Origin: Candidatus Poribacteria bacterium
GTDB taxonomy: Bacteria; Poribacteria; WGA-4E; WGA-3G
Assembly (NCBI GenBank): GCA_022825665.1
Contig: JAJDWI010000003.1
Coordinates: forward strand, 1-51,618
DNA: 51,618 nucleotides
Direction: 5' to 3'
Shown here piece after piece: positions 26,263 to 36,120 of this stretch. Position 1 is the stretch's first letter. Every line of letters starts with the position of its first letter. The position numbers were made by a program, and so were the translations under genes. The notes under the pieces were generated by a model. It made no database searches and was not told the DNA's origin. It saw nothing but the letters and a program-made list of their open reading frames with translations.

Positions 26263-27566
26263 CTTTTATCCCCTGGTGATAAATCAGTTGGATCATTCAG
26301 TACTGCAGTATCTGGTGGTATCATGATATTGTTATCATCCACTGGATCGTTTGTTTCCTTTCGCCATTCCTCTAACCTTTCACGCATTTCTGACAGCACA
26401 TCTGCATATTTCGGATTATGTGCCAGGTTATGTGCCTCCGATGGATCAAACACCACATCATATAACCGTTCAGATTCAACTGGTTGGTCTTTCCAGTCAT
26501 TCTCCAACATAAAGGATTTACTGATACTATCGTCACAGTTGGGAAGTGCCCACTGTTCAGCGTTGTCGTAACGTCTAATATACTTCCACCGTTTCGTGCG
26601 AACAGCGCGTTGCGGTTCATAGCAACAGTGGTAATTTACTTCAGCAAAGATTGCATCACGGATATCCTCGGTTTCACCGCGAACCAAGGGAAGCGTAGAG
26701 TTGCCTTGTAACCACTCAGGTTGTTCAATCTCAGCCAATTCACAGATTGTTGGAAACAGATCGATTTGACTAACCAGACCATCTACCACCTGTCCACCAT
26801 CAAATCCTCCAGGACCTCGCATAATTAGCATTACACCAATTCCATGATCAGTAACATGACACTTCATTCGTGGAAAAGCAAGTCCATGATCAGTGGTACA
26901 GATAACAAGCGTATTCTCAGCAAGACCATTTTTCTCCAATGCGTCAAATACCTTTCCCATTTTCATATCAAGTGTCCGTGCAGAATCTATATATTCCGCC
27001 ATATCTTGTCGTGTTATTGGGTTGTCAGGAAATGTTGGAGGAGGTTTCACATAGCGAGGATCAGTTTTTTCTTCACCTTCTGGAGGTGGAGCAAACCCTT
27101 TTGCTCTGCGATGTGTCTCACCAAATCCGACATCTAAGAAAAATGGAGAATCATGATCTTCTTCAAGAAAAATGCATGCGCGTTTTTCCGCTCCAGCATT
27201 ACCGATTTCTTGAGTTAAGATTCGCTGATAACCTGTTTCCTCAACATTTCGAACAACATGTTGGAATCCTGCCAGTGCTGTAACATATCCTGCTTTATTT
27301 AACGTATGAGGGATAAGATGTTCTGGTACAGGGAGGCTCCATCCTCGGTTTGCTAATCCTCCCATACCACAACTATGTGCCCACTGACCTGTTAGTAACG
27401 ATGCACGAGATGGAGAACAGGTTGGGTTAGCGCAAAATGCATTTCTAAGTAAAACACCCTCTTCTGCTAATTTTTGAATGTTTGGAGTAGGAATTGCATG
27501 ACCATAAGGTTGCACATACCTGCCGGTATCGTGTGAATGGATATAGACAATATTAGGTTTATTCAT
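26238..27566 (-). CDS. Sulfatase with canonical formylglycine motif
   Basis: A 442-residue type I sulfatase. The modification motif C-S-P-S-R begins at Cys50 and is followed by ASLLTGQW. Metal ligands include the N-terminal HSHDTG and VICTTDHGLAF. No signal peptide is visible, so the product may be cytosolic or exported by another route. Substrate unknown; sulfated polysaccharide or organosulfate is likely given the family. It needs a formylglycine-generating enzyme encoded elsewhere. AAAGGTG precedes the ATG. Confidence 0.88.
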   Translation of the reverse strand: MNKPNIVYIHSHDTGRYVQPYGHAIPTPNIQKLAEEGVLLRNAFCANPTCSPSRASLLTGQWAHSCGMGGLANRGWSLPVPEHLIPHTLNKAGYVTALAGFQHVVRNVEETGYQRILTQEIGNAGAEKRACIFLEEDHDSPFFLDVGFGETHRRAKGFAPPPEGEEKTDPRYVKPPPTFPDNPITRQDMAEYIDSARTLDMKMGKVFDALEKNGLAENTLVICTTDHGLAFPRMKCHVTDHGIGVMLIMRGPGGFDGGQVVDGLVSQIDLFPTICELAEIEQPEWLQGNSTLPLVRGETEDIRDAIFAEVNYHCCYEPQRAVRTKRWKYIRRYDNAEQWALPNCDDSISKSFMLENDWKDQPVESERLYDVVFDPSEAHNLAHNPKYADVLSEMRERLEEWRKETNDPVDDNNIMIPPDTAVLNDPTDLSPGDKSYPAAEVL

Positions 27567-28128
27567 AAAACACCTTTATGCGTATTCAAACGCAAACTAT
27601 GATTGAATTTGTTGTCAATGATATAATAAAATAATAATACCATAAGTATGTTAGAATATTGTGATTATACGCACATAACGAAGACATGTCAAGCACATTG
27701 CTGTGTTAAAAAAATAGAATAATCATCAATTCTTGAAAAACTAAGACTTAATAGGTATAATAAATAACGTGAGTTTGATTAAATGAATAGTGTTGTATGC
27801 CAGAAATCAATCCTTTTTATATGATGATATTTACTTTACTTTCATTCTAAAGATTCAGAGTTTTCAGAGTCAAGCAGAAAATTGAACAATTTATTCATGT
27901 GTTGTAGACCTATATACTGTATGGTTTTACAGGGCTATTATGGCCTATTTAGTCAAGAATGACTCTGAAAATTCTGATTATTTTACCAAAACAATAACAA
28001 CGGAATTTAAGATGTGGATTCAACCAATTCCAACAGTTACATATTACGATTTCATGTCATATATTTTAACTCGCTATTAATACCGAGCTCATGTTAAATA
28101 AGAATACAATCAATTCGGAGGATGTTAC
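27567..28128. other. Gene-free divergent region upstream of trpD with an inverted-repeat relic
   Basis: Holds an inverted-repeat segment at 27853-27979 and a lone MITE-type end (TAACGTGAGTTTGA) at about 27767. No leader peptide rich in Trp codons and no T-box-like element was seen, so trp attenuation is not supported. GGAGGA at 28117-28122 serves trpD. Confidence 0.5.
27853..27979. repeat. Inverted repeat bounding a 127-base non-coding segment
   Basis: TCAGAGTTTTCAGAGTCA at 27855-27872 and TGACTCTGAAAATTCTGA at 27960-27977 are complementary with one mismatch in 18. Each arm contains two near-copies of TCAGAG. Could be a decayed small mobile element. Confidence 0.55.
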
Positions 28129-29139
28129 GTGATTCGTGAAGCAATACAAAAGGTTATTGAGGGAAACAATCTTACTGAAACAGAGATGGTAGAAACCATG
28201 AATGAAATCATGGCGGGCGAAACGACCGATGCACAGATTGCATGTTTTTTGACAGCATTACGTCTTAAAGGTGAAACGATTGAAGAGATTACTGGTGCAG
28301 CGCGTGTGATGCGAGAAAAAGCAACAAAAGTACCCACAACACAACCATTGGTCGTAGATACTTGTAGCACAGGTGGAACGGGAATGAATTCATTCAATAT
28401 TTCTACTACTTCTGCATTTGTTGTAGCAGGTGCAGGTATTCCTGTTGCCAAACATGGCAACCGTGGTGTGACTCGACAAAGTGGCAGTGCAAATGTTCTT
28501 ATGGCATTGGGTGTGAACATTGAGATACCACCTGAACACGTCGGTCAATGTATTGATGAAATCGGTATCGGTTTTCTTTTTGCCCCAATGTTGCATAGCG
28601 CGATGAAATATGCGATAGGACCAAGGAGGGAAATAGGAATCCGTACGATTTTCAATGCACTCGGACCACTTACCAATCCTGCTGGCGCACAAGCACAAGT
28701 ATTAGGTGTCTATGCCCGAGAACTCACACCGGTGCATGCAAATGTCCTCAAAAATCTTGGAACACAACACGCTTATGTAGTGCATGGAAATGATGGGTTA
28801 GATGAAATCACAATCACAACAAATACACGTATGTCTATCCTAAAAGATGGTGATGTGAATACATATATATTTGACCCAACTACGCTTGGAATTGAGAAGA
28901 CTAATCCCACATCACTTGAAGGTGGAACTCCGGAGCAAAACGCAGATATTACAACAAACATCCTTAAGGGTGAGATGGGACCGAAACGTGATACTGTACT
29001 GTTGAATGCTGCAGCTGCTATTGTTGTTGGAGGAAAAGCAGAGGATATCGAATCTGGTTTGAAACTTGCTGCTGAGTCTATTGATTCTGGATGTGCTTTA
29101 GAGAAATTGGAAGCATTGAAAAAGGTATCAAATGAATAG
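28129..29139 (+). CDS. trpD: Anthranilate phosphoribosyltransferase
   Basis: Tryptophan pathway enzyme that joins anthranilate to PRPP. A 336-residue protein with the phosphoribosyl-binding loop STGGTGMNSFNIST (80-93), KHGNRGVTRQSGSAN (108-122) and RTIFNALGPLTNP. The start is GTG with GGAGGA 6 bases upstream. It is followed 68 bases later by trpC in the same direction; other trp genes are not in the window. Confidence 0.95.
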   Translation: MIREAIQKVIEGNNLTETEMVETMNEIMAGETTDAQIACFLTALRLKGETIEEITGAARVMREKATKVPTTQPLVVDTCSTGGTGMNSFNISTTSAFVVAGAGIPVAKHGNRGVTRQSGSANVLMALGVNIEIPPEHVGQCIDEIGIGFLFAPMLHSAMKYAIGPRREIGIRTIFNALGPLTNPAGAQAQVLGVYARELTPVHANVLKNLGTQHAYVVHGNDGLDEITITTNTRMSILKDGDVNTYIFDPTTLGIEKTNPTSLEGGTPEQNADITTNILKGEMGPKRDTVLLNAAAAIVVGGKAEDIESGLKLAAESIDSGCALEKLEALKKVSNE

Positions 29140-29207
29140 TCAGAATCTAAAGACACCATTCATACGAATGACACTGACTTTTGCTACACAACAACAAAGG
29201 AATACCA

Positions 29208-29981
29208 TTGATATTAGACAAGATTATTTCTCATAAACTGAAGGAACTTCATTCAGAACAGAAACAAGTTCCGCTTACAATACTGAAATCGAAGTTAGAT
29301 AATATACCACCAACAAAGGATTTTAGAAGCGCGATTGCACAATCAAATGGTATTAACCTAATCGCTGAGGTAAAAAAGAAATCTCCGAGTAAAGGTATAA
29401 TCAGAGAAGATTTTGATCCAATAGATATTGCGGAAATATATTCTGAAAATGGGGCATCTGCAATTTCCGTGCTGACTGATGTCAGGTTTTTTGATGGAAG
29501 ACTTGATTACCTGTCATCAATCCAGAAAGTTGTAGATATTCCATTACTACGTAAAGATTTCACTATTGATGAATACCACATATATCAAGCGAGAGTTGCC
29601 GGTGCAGATGCGATACTTCTCATAGTTGCTGCATTGACACCATCTCAGCTGCATGAGTTTATGAAGATTGCTGCATCACTTTCATTAGCGTCCCTGGTGG
29701 AAGTACATACAAAATCTGAATTAGACATTGCATTGGATGTTGGTGCAGAAATCATAGGCATAAATAATCGAGATTTGCGGACATTTAATACCGATATTGT
29801 AACAACATTCCAACTCCTTGATTCTATACCCTCAGACAAAGTCGTTGTAAGTGAAAGCGGTATTTATACACGTGCTGATGTCAAGGCTTTAGAAGATGCT
29901 GGGGTTAATGCAATTCTGGTTGGAGAATCGTTGATGCGTAGCAGAAATATAGGTGAGAAAGTTTTGGAATTGATTAGATAG
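29208..29981 (+). CDS. trpC: Indole-3-glycerol phosphate synthase
   Basis: TIM-barrel enzyme that ring-closes CdRP to indole-3-glycerol phosphate. 257 residues from a TTG at 29208, chosen because AAAGGA lies 6 bases upstream and MILDKIISHK matches family starts; another TTG in frame at 29181 would add nine atypical residues. Signatures: LIAEVKKKSPSKG (51-63, with catalytic Glu54 and Lys56), LRKDFTIDEYHIYQAR, IIGINNRDLRTF, VSESGIYTRAD and ILVGESLMRS. Probably in one operon with trpD. Confidence 0.94.
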   Translation: MILDKIISHKLKELHSEQKQVPLTILKSKLDNIPPTKDFRSAIAQSNGINLIAEVKKKSPSKGIIREDFDPIDIAEIYSENGASAISVLTDVRFFDGRLDYLSSIQKVVDIPLLRKDFTIDEYHIYQARVAGADAILLIVAALTPSQLHEFMKIAASLSLASLVEVHTKSELDIALDVGAEIIGINNRDLRTFNTDIVTTFQLLDSIPSDKVVVSESGIYTRADVKALEDAGVNAILVGESLMRSRNIGEKVLELIR

Positions 29982-30005
29982 ACTGTATGGAGTTTTACTA
30001 CCAAC

Positions 30006-30446
30006 TTAGATAGAAACTACATCTATTCCATGACGTTTAAGAAGTGCTGTTGTAACACCATCCCCTGATATAAGTGTTCCTGAAAAAGAACCATCATAAA
30101 CTTCACCACATCCACATGATGGACTCCTGGCTTTAAAAATAACAGATGTCGCACCTTGTGACTGTGCCAATTCAAGGGCATGTTGTGCTCCTTTCAATAT
30201 CTCCTTTGTCTTATCTTGTCCATCAGCAGTCATGACTCTTGCCTTACCATCCAATACATCATTACCATCACCACCAACAATTTCTACTGCAGGACGAGGT
30301 GTTGGAAGTCCACCTGATTCTTCTGGACATACAGATATAAGGTCCCCTGATTGTTGGTGTTTATTTAACTTTTCGCTGCGACTGTTCCCACCATCGTAAC
30401 GACAATTTACACCAAGAAGACAAGCACTGACAAGAATCTTTGTCAT
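30006..30446 (-). CDS. DUF523 family protein
   Basis: A 146-residue protein of unknown function with the conserved Cys motifs SACLLGVNCRYDGG near the start, VCPEESGGLPTPRPA, and ARSPSCGCGEVYDGSFSG. The ATG at 30446 overlaps the biotin-ligase stop (ATGA), with GGGAAG upstream; four extra residues to 30458 are possible. It is the last gene of a tpr-birA-DUF523 cluster. Confidence 0.84.
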   Translation of the reverse strand: MTKILVSACLLGVNCRYDGGNSRSEKLNKHQQSGDLISVCPEESGGLPTPRPAVEIVGGDGNDVLDGKARVMTADGQDKTKEILKGAQHALELAQSQGATSVIFKARSPSCGCGEVYDGSFSGTLISGDGVTTALLKRHGIDVVSI

Positions 30447-31099
30447 TTTTCTTCCCATACCTTTACTTGATCCTGAATAAGTGTTACGTTCCCAGTCTTC
30501 AGGGTGAGATAGTATTCTTCAAGACGTTCCAAAATGGAATGTAGGACTGTTAGACGACAGATTTCAATGTTTTGTGAACCTGAGACAGCAATCTGTAGAG
30601 ATGTAGCTGTATTGTGCAAATCAGCTGGCAATTCTGCAAGTGATATATTTACATTAACTCCAAAACCTAACACAAAGAAAGGGTGACGGTGCTGGTCGTA
30701 TTCAATTTCGGTTAGCACGCCAGCGACCTTCTTTTGCTCAATTCGCACATCATTTGGATGTTTTATTTTGGCAGATAGTCCGGTGACCAAATGAATCCCT
30801 TGAGCAATTGCAAGTGCCCCGATTAAATTCGGTAAATGCACTTGCTCCTTCTTTAGACGGTGCCTGAAAATTACAGATGCAAGTATACATTTACCTGAAG
30901 GGGATTTCCATGTTCTACCATACCTTCCTCGACCAGCGGTTTGATAGTCAGTGATGACAAGTGTCCCTTCTTCTGCTCCCTCGTTTTTCGCAAGTTCAAT
31001 TGCAACATCGTTTGTAGATGTAACCTCGGTGAGATATACTATATCGTGTTTTCCAACGATTCTGTTCTTTAGTTTCCCACGGAAGGTTTCAAAATCCAT
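30443..31099 (-). CDS. birA: Biotin-[acetyl-CoA-carboxylase] ligase, catalytic domain only
   Basis: Attaches biotin to the carboxylase carrier protein. A 218-residue protein with TEVTSTNDVA (24-33), the biotinyl-AMP loop GRGRYGRTW (56-64), KHPNDV (the usual Trp is His here) and KVAGVLTEI. It lacks an N-terminal HTH, so it is not a repressor. It also ends just after the central domain, where most ligases have a further SH3-like C-terminal domain of about 50 residues. The start ATG at 31099 is preceded by GTG at 31102, and no clear ribosome-binding site is seen. Stop overlaps the next gene. Confidence 0.86.
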   Translation of the reverse strand: MDFETFRGKLKNRIVGKHDIVYLTEVTSTNDVAIELAKNEGAEEGTLVITDYQTAGRGRYGRTWKSPSGKCILASVIFRHRLKKEQVHLPNLIGALAIAQGIHLVTGLSAKIKHPNDVRIEQKKVAGVLTEIEYDQHRHPFFVLGFGVNVNISLAELPADLHNTATSLQIAVSGSQNIEICRLTVLHSILERLEEYYLTLKTGNVTLIQDQVKVWEEK

Positions 31100-31108
31100 C
31101 ACTATATT

Positions 31109-33982
31109 TTATGATCCACCAAGTTTCCTGAGATGACTCTGTGCTTGCACTTTCCACTGTTCGGGTGGATTTAAATCAAGAAAACGTTTCCACTGTTTTT
31201 TTGCAAGTTCAATACGCTCAGTGTATTCATACATTAATGCCAGGTTGAAGTTTGCTGTTAAGTTACGTGGTTCCAATTGAATCACACGTTCAAATTGATC
31301 TGCGGCGGCTCCGAGTTTATCCATACTATATAATACATTCGCATACACAATTATTGTATTCACATGCTTGTCGTTCAGGTCAAGTGCAATTTCCAACATG
31401 GTCTTTGCTTTGTTATATTGCAACTCAGAATTGTAATAAAGATCACCCAGACGTTGGTACGCTTCTGTGGCTTTATCATCAATTGTAAGTTCTTTTTCAT
31501 AGAATTGGATTGCCTCTTTCCATTCCTGATTGCGTTCTGCAAGTTTACCAAGTTGAATATGAACACCTTTATATTTGGGTTTCAAGCGAATTACTTTTTT
31601 GAAGGTATTTTCTGCTTGTTCAAATTTCTCAGTATATATTTGAAGAACTCCAATGTGATAATGTGCCTCCACATTTTTTGGATCTAATTCAACAACTTGC
31701 TGAAAATCACCCAATATCTGCGAACTACGATATAACTTACCTTTGATATGCTTATATCTATTTGTAATCATACCACGATAAAAATATGCGTCAACAAATC
31801 CCGGATTGAGTTCAATTGTCTTAGTATACTCAGTGACAGCCTTATCAGCAGGTGTATTGTAGTTTTCAAGAGTTGCTGCATGGGTATCTAACAACCTTGC
31901 GTATTGATAGTGCCACTCAAAATGAATTGGATCATGTTCGTTAGCTAAAGCGTAATGATGTAATGCATGTTTGATGTTCTCATCATACTTTTCTTTGGGT
32001 TCAGCCTTACTACGTTTGTTAAAAACAACTGCCAGTGTATGGTGGACATTTGGATGATTCGGTTCCAGTACCAATGCTGGTTGATAAAAACGTATCATGT
32101 TATCTTCGTCTTCACGCACTTGGTAGATGGCACCCAGTTGGAAAAATGGTTTTGCGTTCTCAGGATTTAACTCAGTCGTCTTTTCATATTGCACAATTGC
32201 GTTGTCAATATCCCCTCTTTTTTCATATAACAATCCTGCTTGATATTGAGCATCAACGTTGTCAGGTTCAAGACGAACGGTTTCCAAAAATGCTGATAAC
32301 GCTTCATCGTGTTGTTCCAATGCCAGATAAGACTTAGCAGACATATAATGTGCTTTGGCATCTGCGGGATTAAGTGCAATAATCTTCTTCAATGCTTGCA
32401 ACGAGTCTTGATGTGAACCTATTTCGTTGAAGATATGCACCATTCTATATAGCACATCTGAACGATCTGGGTTTAACTGCAATGTTTTTTCATAAAATAT
32501 AAGTGCATTATCGTTGTCATCTATCCATTCATAAGATTGACCTAACAGATCGGTTACTACAATCTCATCAGGATATAGAATGTGATGTATGTTTAATGGT
32601 TCTATTGCATCTTTATAGTTTCCTGCTTCGAATTCTGATTTTCCCTGTTCTATAAAACGGGTTGCAAGTGTTGGGTTCACCTCAAGCGCGCGACGATAAT
32701 GGGTAGCAGCTGTTTCTAATTCACCTTTTCGTCGATACAAGTCCCCTAAATGAATATGAGAATCTTGGAAGTTGCCATTTAGAAGCTGCATGTCAAGTAG
32801 ACTCGGATCTGCATTCACAATCTCAAGTGTTTTCTTATAATGTTCAATGGCTTTATCTATATTACTGGTATCCAACTCCAGTTTACCCATATAGAAGTAG
32901 GATCTTGGGTCATTTGGTAGAACTACCATCGCCTTTTCCAACAGAGCGCGGGCATCATCTACATTCATAATTCCTACAAAGTATGATTCCAAAGGTTGAT
33001 AGATGCTGTCTTTGAGTGTCGGATCATTGTCAATAGCTCTTTGATAGTGAATTACAGCAGTTTTAACATCACCTTGTTTATACAGAACATCCGCTATGGC
33101 AAAATGTGCGGAAGCATGCGTGGGTTCAATCTCAAGTGTACGATGATACAACTGGATAGCACCGTCTGTATTACCAGTTTCAGCGAATATAACTGCCAAA
33201 TCATATACATCAGTTGCTGTGTAAGGTTGATATTCTGCAGATTTTTTGTATTCCTGAAGTGCTTCATCAAAAAAGTTCTCATACGCAAGCACTTGTCCAA
33301 GTTTTATATATGCTGGTGCGAATTTACGGTTGTTTTGTATTGCACGTTCAAATGTTTCACGTGCCCTATTTAAGTCACCTTGGTCAAAATAAACCAAACC
33401 TACACCATAAACTGGATATTCCCACTTAGGATTCAAGGTTTGTGCATTATCAAACGATTGTAATGCCTCTGTGTGGTTACCCTGTTTGAGATGAATTTCA
33501 CCGATGTAGTAGTGCGCAGGATAATACTTTGGATTTAGGGTAAGACTTGTCTTAAATTTGGTGAGTGCCTGATCGTATTTTTCCTGTTGCTGAAAGATTG
33601 CACCGAGACCGAAATGTGCCCAAAACATTGATGGATCAAGTTCAAGTGCAGTTTCATAATTGGTGATTGCTTTTGTTTCTGCATCTGGATTGTCTTTTAC
33701 ATTAGTAAGAGCATAAGTGTATCCCAAGCCGTATATCAATGCGGCATCGTCGGGGTGTTTTTCTTTTACTCTTTCATACAGTTGCGTCAGTTCAGATAGG
33801 TATCCCTTTTTTCTCCAATCAACAATGAGTTCTCGATGTTTTTGTGGGGCATTCTTTTTTGTATTTAAAACCTTAGAAAAATCTTTTTGCATATCCTTTT
33901 CCCATTTCTCTTGTGCTAATGTAGAAAAAGTAATTGCAACTATAGAGAGAGAAATAATAAGTGCGGTTGTAAGTTTTTTCAT
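31109..33982 (-). CDS. Large exported tetratricopeptide-repeat protein
   Basis: A 957-residue protein: signal peptide (LIISLSIVAITFSTLAQ) and then almost nothing but TPR units of 34 residues, roughly two dozen, such as AHFGLGAIFQQQEKYDQALT, VYGVGLVYFDQGDLNRARET and AYQRLGDLYYNSELQYNKAK. TPR superhelices are protein-binding scaffolds; no enzymatic domain is present. Probably periplasmic. The birA start follows its stop by 9 bases, so they are co-transcribed. The ribokinase gene upstream may begin the transcript. Confidence 0.88.
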   Translation of the reverse strand: MKKLTTALIISLSIVAITFSTLAQEKWEKDMQKDFSKVLNTKKNAPQKHRELIVDWRKKGYLSELTQLYERVKEKHPDDAALIYGLGYTYALTNVKDNPDAETKAITNYETALELDPSMFWAHFGLGAIFQQQEKYDQALTKFKTSLTLNPKYYPAHYYIGEIHLKQGNHTEALQSFDNAQTLNPKWEYPVYGVGLVYFDQGDLNRARETFERAIQNNRKFAPAYIKLGQVLAYENFFDEALQEYKKSAEYQPYTATDVYDLAVIFAETGNTDGAIQLYHRTLEIEPTHASAHFAIADVLYKQGDVKTAVIHYQRAIDNDPTLKDSIYQPLESYFVGIMNVDDARALLEKAMVVLPNDPRSYFYMGKLELDTSNIDKAIEHYKKTLEIVNADPSLLDMQLLNGNFQDSHIHLGDLYRRKGELETAATHYRRALEVNPTLATRFIEQGKSEFEAGNYKDAIEPLNIHHILYPDEIVVTDLLGQSYEWIDDNDNALIFYEKTLQLNPDRSDVLYRMVHIFNEIGSHQDSLQALKKIIALNPADAKAHYMSAKSYLALEQHDEALSAFLETVRLEPDNVDAQYQAGLLYEKRGDIDNAIVQYEKTTELNPENAKPFFQLGAIYQVREDEDNMIRFYQPALVLEPNHPNVHHTLAVVFNKRSKAEPKEKYDENIKHALHHYALANEHDPIHFEWHYQYARLLDTHAATLENYNTPADKAVTEYTKTIELNPGFVDAYFYRGMITNRYKHIKGKLYRSSQILGDFQQVVELDPKNVEAHYHIGVLQIYTEKFEQAENTFKKVIRLKPKYKGVHIQLGKLAERNQEWKEAIQFYEKELTIDDKATEAYQRLGDLYYNSELQYNKAKTMLEIALDLNDKHVNTIIVYANVLYSMDKLGAAADQFERVIQLEPRNLTANFNLALMYEYTERIELAKKQWKRFLDLNPPEQWKVQAQSHLRKLGGS

Positions 33983-34030
33983 TTCTTGTCTCCTTCCTAT
34001 CTGTTCATTTACAAGTTCAGTTATGTTTTA

Positions 34031-34957
34031 TTACTGAAGGATTGCTTTTAGTTTTTCTTGAGTCGGCATTGACGGTGTCGCACCAAGTACTGTGCATGCC
34101 GCTGCACCTGCAGCTGTAGCATACCTTACCGATTCAGTTATATTGTTTCCATTTGCAAGTGCAGTTGCCAAAGCACCACTGAATGCATCTCCAGCCCCTG
34201 TTGTATCTATTACATCAACAGGAATCGCAGGAATATGTTCGGTTTCCGTTGGCGCACAAAGCAGGACACCTTGTTCTCCAAGTGTCAGCACAACTGACGA
34301 AAGTCCATCTTGGTTTATTTGCTTTTGCATGGTCTTTGCTGTTGTTATACTATCTGGTGTGGAAACCTCTTGTCCTGATAAAACTGTAGCCTCGGATGCA
34401 TTAGGTGTCAATATATCAATTTTCTTCAATAAATCAACAGGCAACTGACGTGCTGGTGCTGGATCAAGCAGGACAATTGTCCCGTTTTGCCTTGCAATCT
34501 CGGCAGCGCGTTGCGAGGCATCAATCGGTGTCTCTAATTGTAGCAGCAACACATCTGCGTTTGCAATGCTATCTCCAGCAGCGTCTATATCTGTTGGTGT
34601 GATACACATATTGGCACGTGGTACGACGATGATGCTATTGTCTCCATCCGGTTCGACGACTATTGTTGCGATACCTGTACCGTTATCAGCATCGATTTTA
34701 ACATATCGTGTGTCAATTTGTTCCGATTCCATTGCAGACCGTAGCATCTCACCGAATGCATCCTCACCAATTCTACCGATGAACGTGACTTCTGCTCCTA
34801 AACGCGCTGCTGCTGTTGCCTGATTGAATCCCTTGCCACCGGTGAAAATGTCAAATGCTTCTCCGATGAGGGTTTCACCTTTGTTTGGCATCCGTTCTGC
34901 GCGAATAACAAGGTCAACATTTGCACTGCCAACTACAGTGACTTTGGGGTGGTGCAT
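34031..34957 (-). CDS. rbsK: Ribokinase (PfkB family)
   Basis: Cytoplasmic sugar kinase of 308 residues. PfkB signatures: GSANVDLV near the start, TGGKGFNQATAAARLG (39-54), and DTTGAGDAFSGAL (251-263) with catalytic-base Asp257. NASEATVLSGQEV and VLTLGEQGVLL are typical of ribokinases. Related purine-nucleoside or deoxyribose kinases cannot be excluded. The TPR gene lies 48 bases downstream on the same strand. More GC-rich than many neighbours by eye. Confidence 0.88.
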   Translation of the reverse strand: MHHPKVTVVGSANVDLVIRAERMPNKGETLIGEAFDIFTGGKGFNQATAAARLGAEVTFIGRIGEDAFGEMLRSAMESEQIDTRYVKIDADNGTGIATIVVEPDGDNSIIVVPRANMCITPTDIDAAGDSIANADVLLLQLETPIDASQRAAEIARQNGTIVLLDPAPARQLPVDLLKKIDILTPNASEATVLSGQEVSTPDSITTAKTMQKQINQDGLSSVVLTLGEQGVLLCAPTETEHIPAIPVDVIDTTGAGDAFSGALATALANGNNITESVRYATAAGAAACTVLGATPSMPTQEKLKAILQ

Positions 34958-35038
34958 CTGAACATACTATCCTTTGTAATGGGCAATTGTTGATTAATCT
35001 GACGAGGGGTTGGAAATTGCACTCATATAAGATGCTTT

Positions 35039-35932
35039 TTATTCTTCCGATCCGTCTAATTCTTGCATGAACGATTCAACACTGACTGTCTGGACTGCTG
35101 TCCGAAGCAACTCTGTCAAACGATCAAGGTCCAGAATAGATTCAAGGGCATCCGACACAGGTTGTATATCACTCAGCGGGAAACGCTCAGTGAGTACCGA
35201 CAGAATATTTTTTATGGACGTTTCACGTGAGCCTAGTTCATAACCTTGGTCAACGCCCTTCTGCATTAAGTGTTCTATAAAAGGAGATTCTCGCATCATT
35301 TCCTCCGATATAAGTTTTTGTAAAAATGAAAGGTCATAGGCTAAACTACCTAACGTTGACATCGCAAACAAAAGTGTTCCACGCGTCTGTGTATCAACTG
35401 GTGCGGTAACCGTCTTCTCAACACATCTTTCCAACCATGCTTCCGTGTTTATACCTTCAGGTGGTTTCATCAAAGGCGTAAACGGTAAAAGTCCAACCGA
35501 TGCTGTATCTAAAATCGCTTCCCCTTCTAAATCCGCCAACCGAATCATCTGATACTTGTGCTGCAAACCAAATACATCATTTCCATAACTATAGCCGCCA
35601 GGGTCGGTCTGCCCCGCATTTGGACTTAGATATAGTACTACGGAATAGACAGGAATCTCATGCCGCAGCAAGAGTTCACTTGCATAAGCGAGTACCCGCA
35701 ACGGCATCGGTTTATCTCTACTATCTTCAGTTTGCACCTCTATATGAAGGAGGACTGTCTCATTCTGCCATCGCACCTTAAATGTCATGTCATTGCGATG
35801 CACCTTAACCGTTTGTTGTTCCGTGTCAAGTGTCTCTAAGACTTCAACATCGGGTGTATCAAAGGATAGCATGGCGAAGTCATCAGCGAACCGATCCATC
35901 AGATGCTTCACGATTTCATCATATTGTGCCAT
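35039..35932 (-). CDS. Rpn-like PD-(D/E)XK nuclease / DUF4351-type protein
   Basis: A 297-residue protein from the ATG at 35932; the longer frame to 35998 adds a low-likelihood leader. The N-terminal half has a PD-(D/E)XK-like core: Asp48 in RNDMTFKV and Glu65-x-Gln67 in LLHIEVQTED. The C-terminal half holds ILSVLTERFPLSDIQPVSD and a Leu-rich helical tail similar to the DUF4351 module seen in Rpn recombination-promoting nuclease/transposase-like proteins. Such genes are common in bacteria with many repeats. It may be a stray mobile or defence gene. Confidence 0.68.
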   Translation of the reverse strand: MAQYDEIVKHLMDRFADDFAMLSFDTPDVEVLETLDTEQQTVKVHRNDMTFKVRWQNETVLLHIEVQTEDSRDKPMPLRVLAYASELLLRHEIPVYSVVLYLSPNAGQTDPGGYSYGNDVFGLQHKYQMIRLADLEGEAILDTASVGLLPFTPLMKPPEGINTEAWLERCVEKTVTAPVDTQTRGTLLFAMSTLGSLAYDLSFLQKLISEEMMRESPFIEHLMQKGVDQGYELGSRETSIKNILSVLTERFPLSDIQPVSDALESILDLDRLTELLRTAVQTVSVESFMQELDGSEE

Positions 35933-36120
35933 GCTAATTGTTTGCCTTTTCCTACTGATTATTTTACTGATTATACTTGATGGGTGGTGGATTGTCAAGG
36001 AGGGTTTTTTGGTAGTGGAGTAAAATGTCGTGATTTATGTCAATTGCATTCTATATTGTTGAATACTCAATTTATTATTATTTCAAAAGTGGTTTACATC
36101 TAATAAAAAATCGTTCATTG

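Noticed and set aside
27567-28128. Possible trp attenuator or T-box
   Set aside because: No Trp-codon leader peptide, no T-box sequence and no terminator-like hairpin next to trpD.
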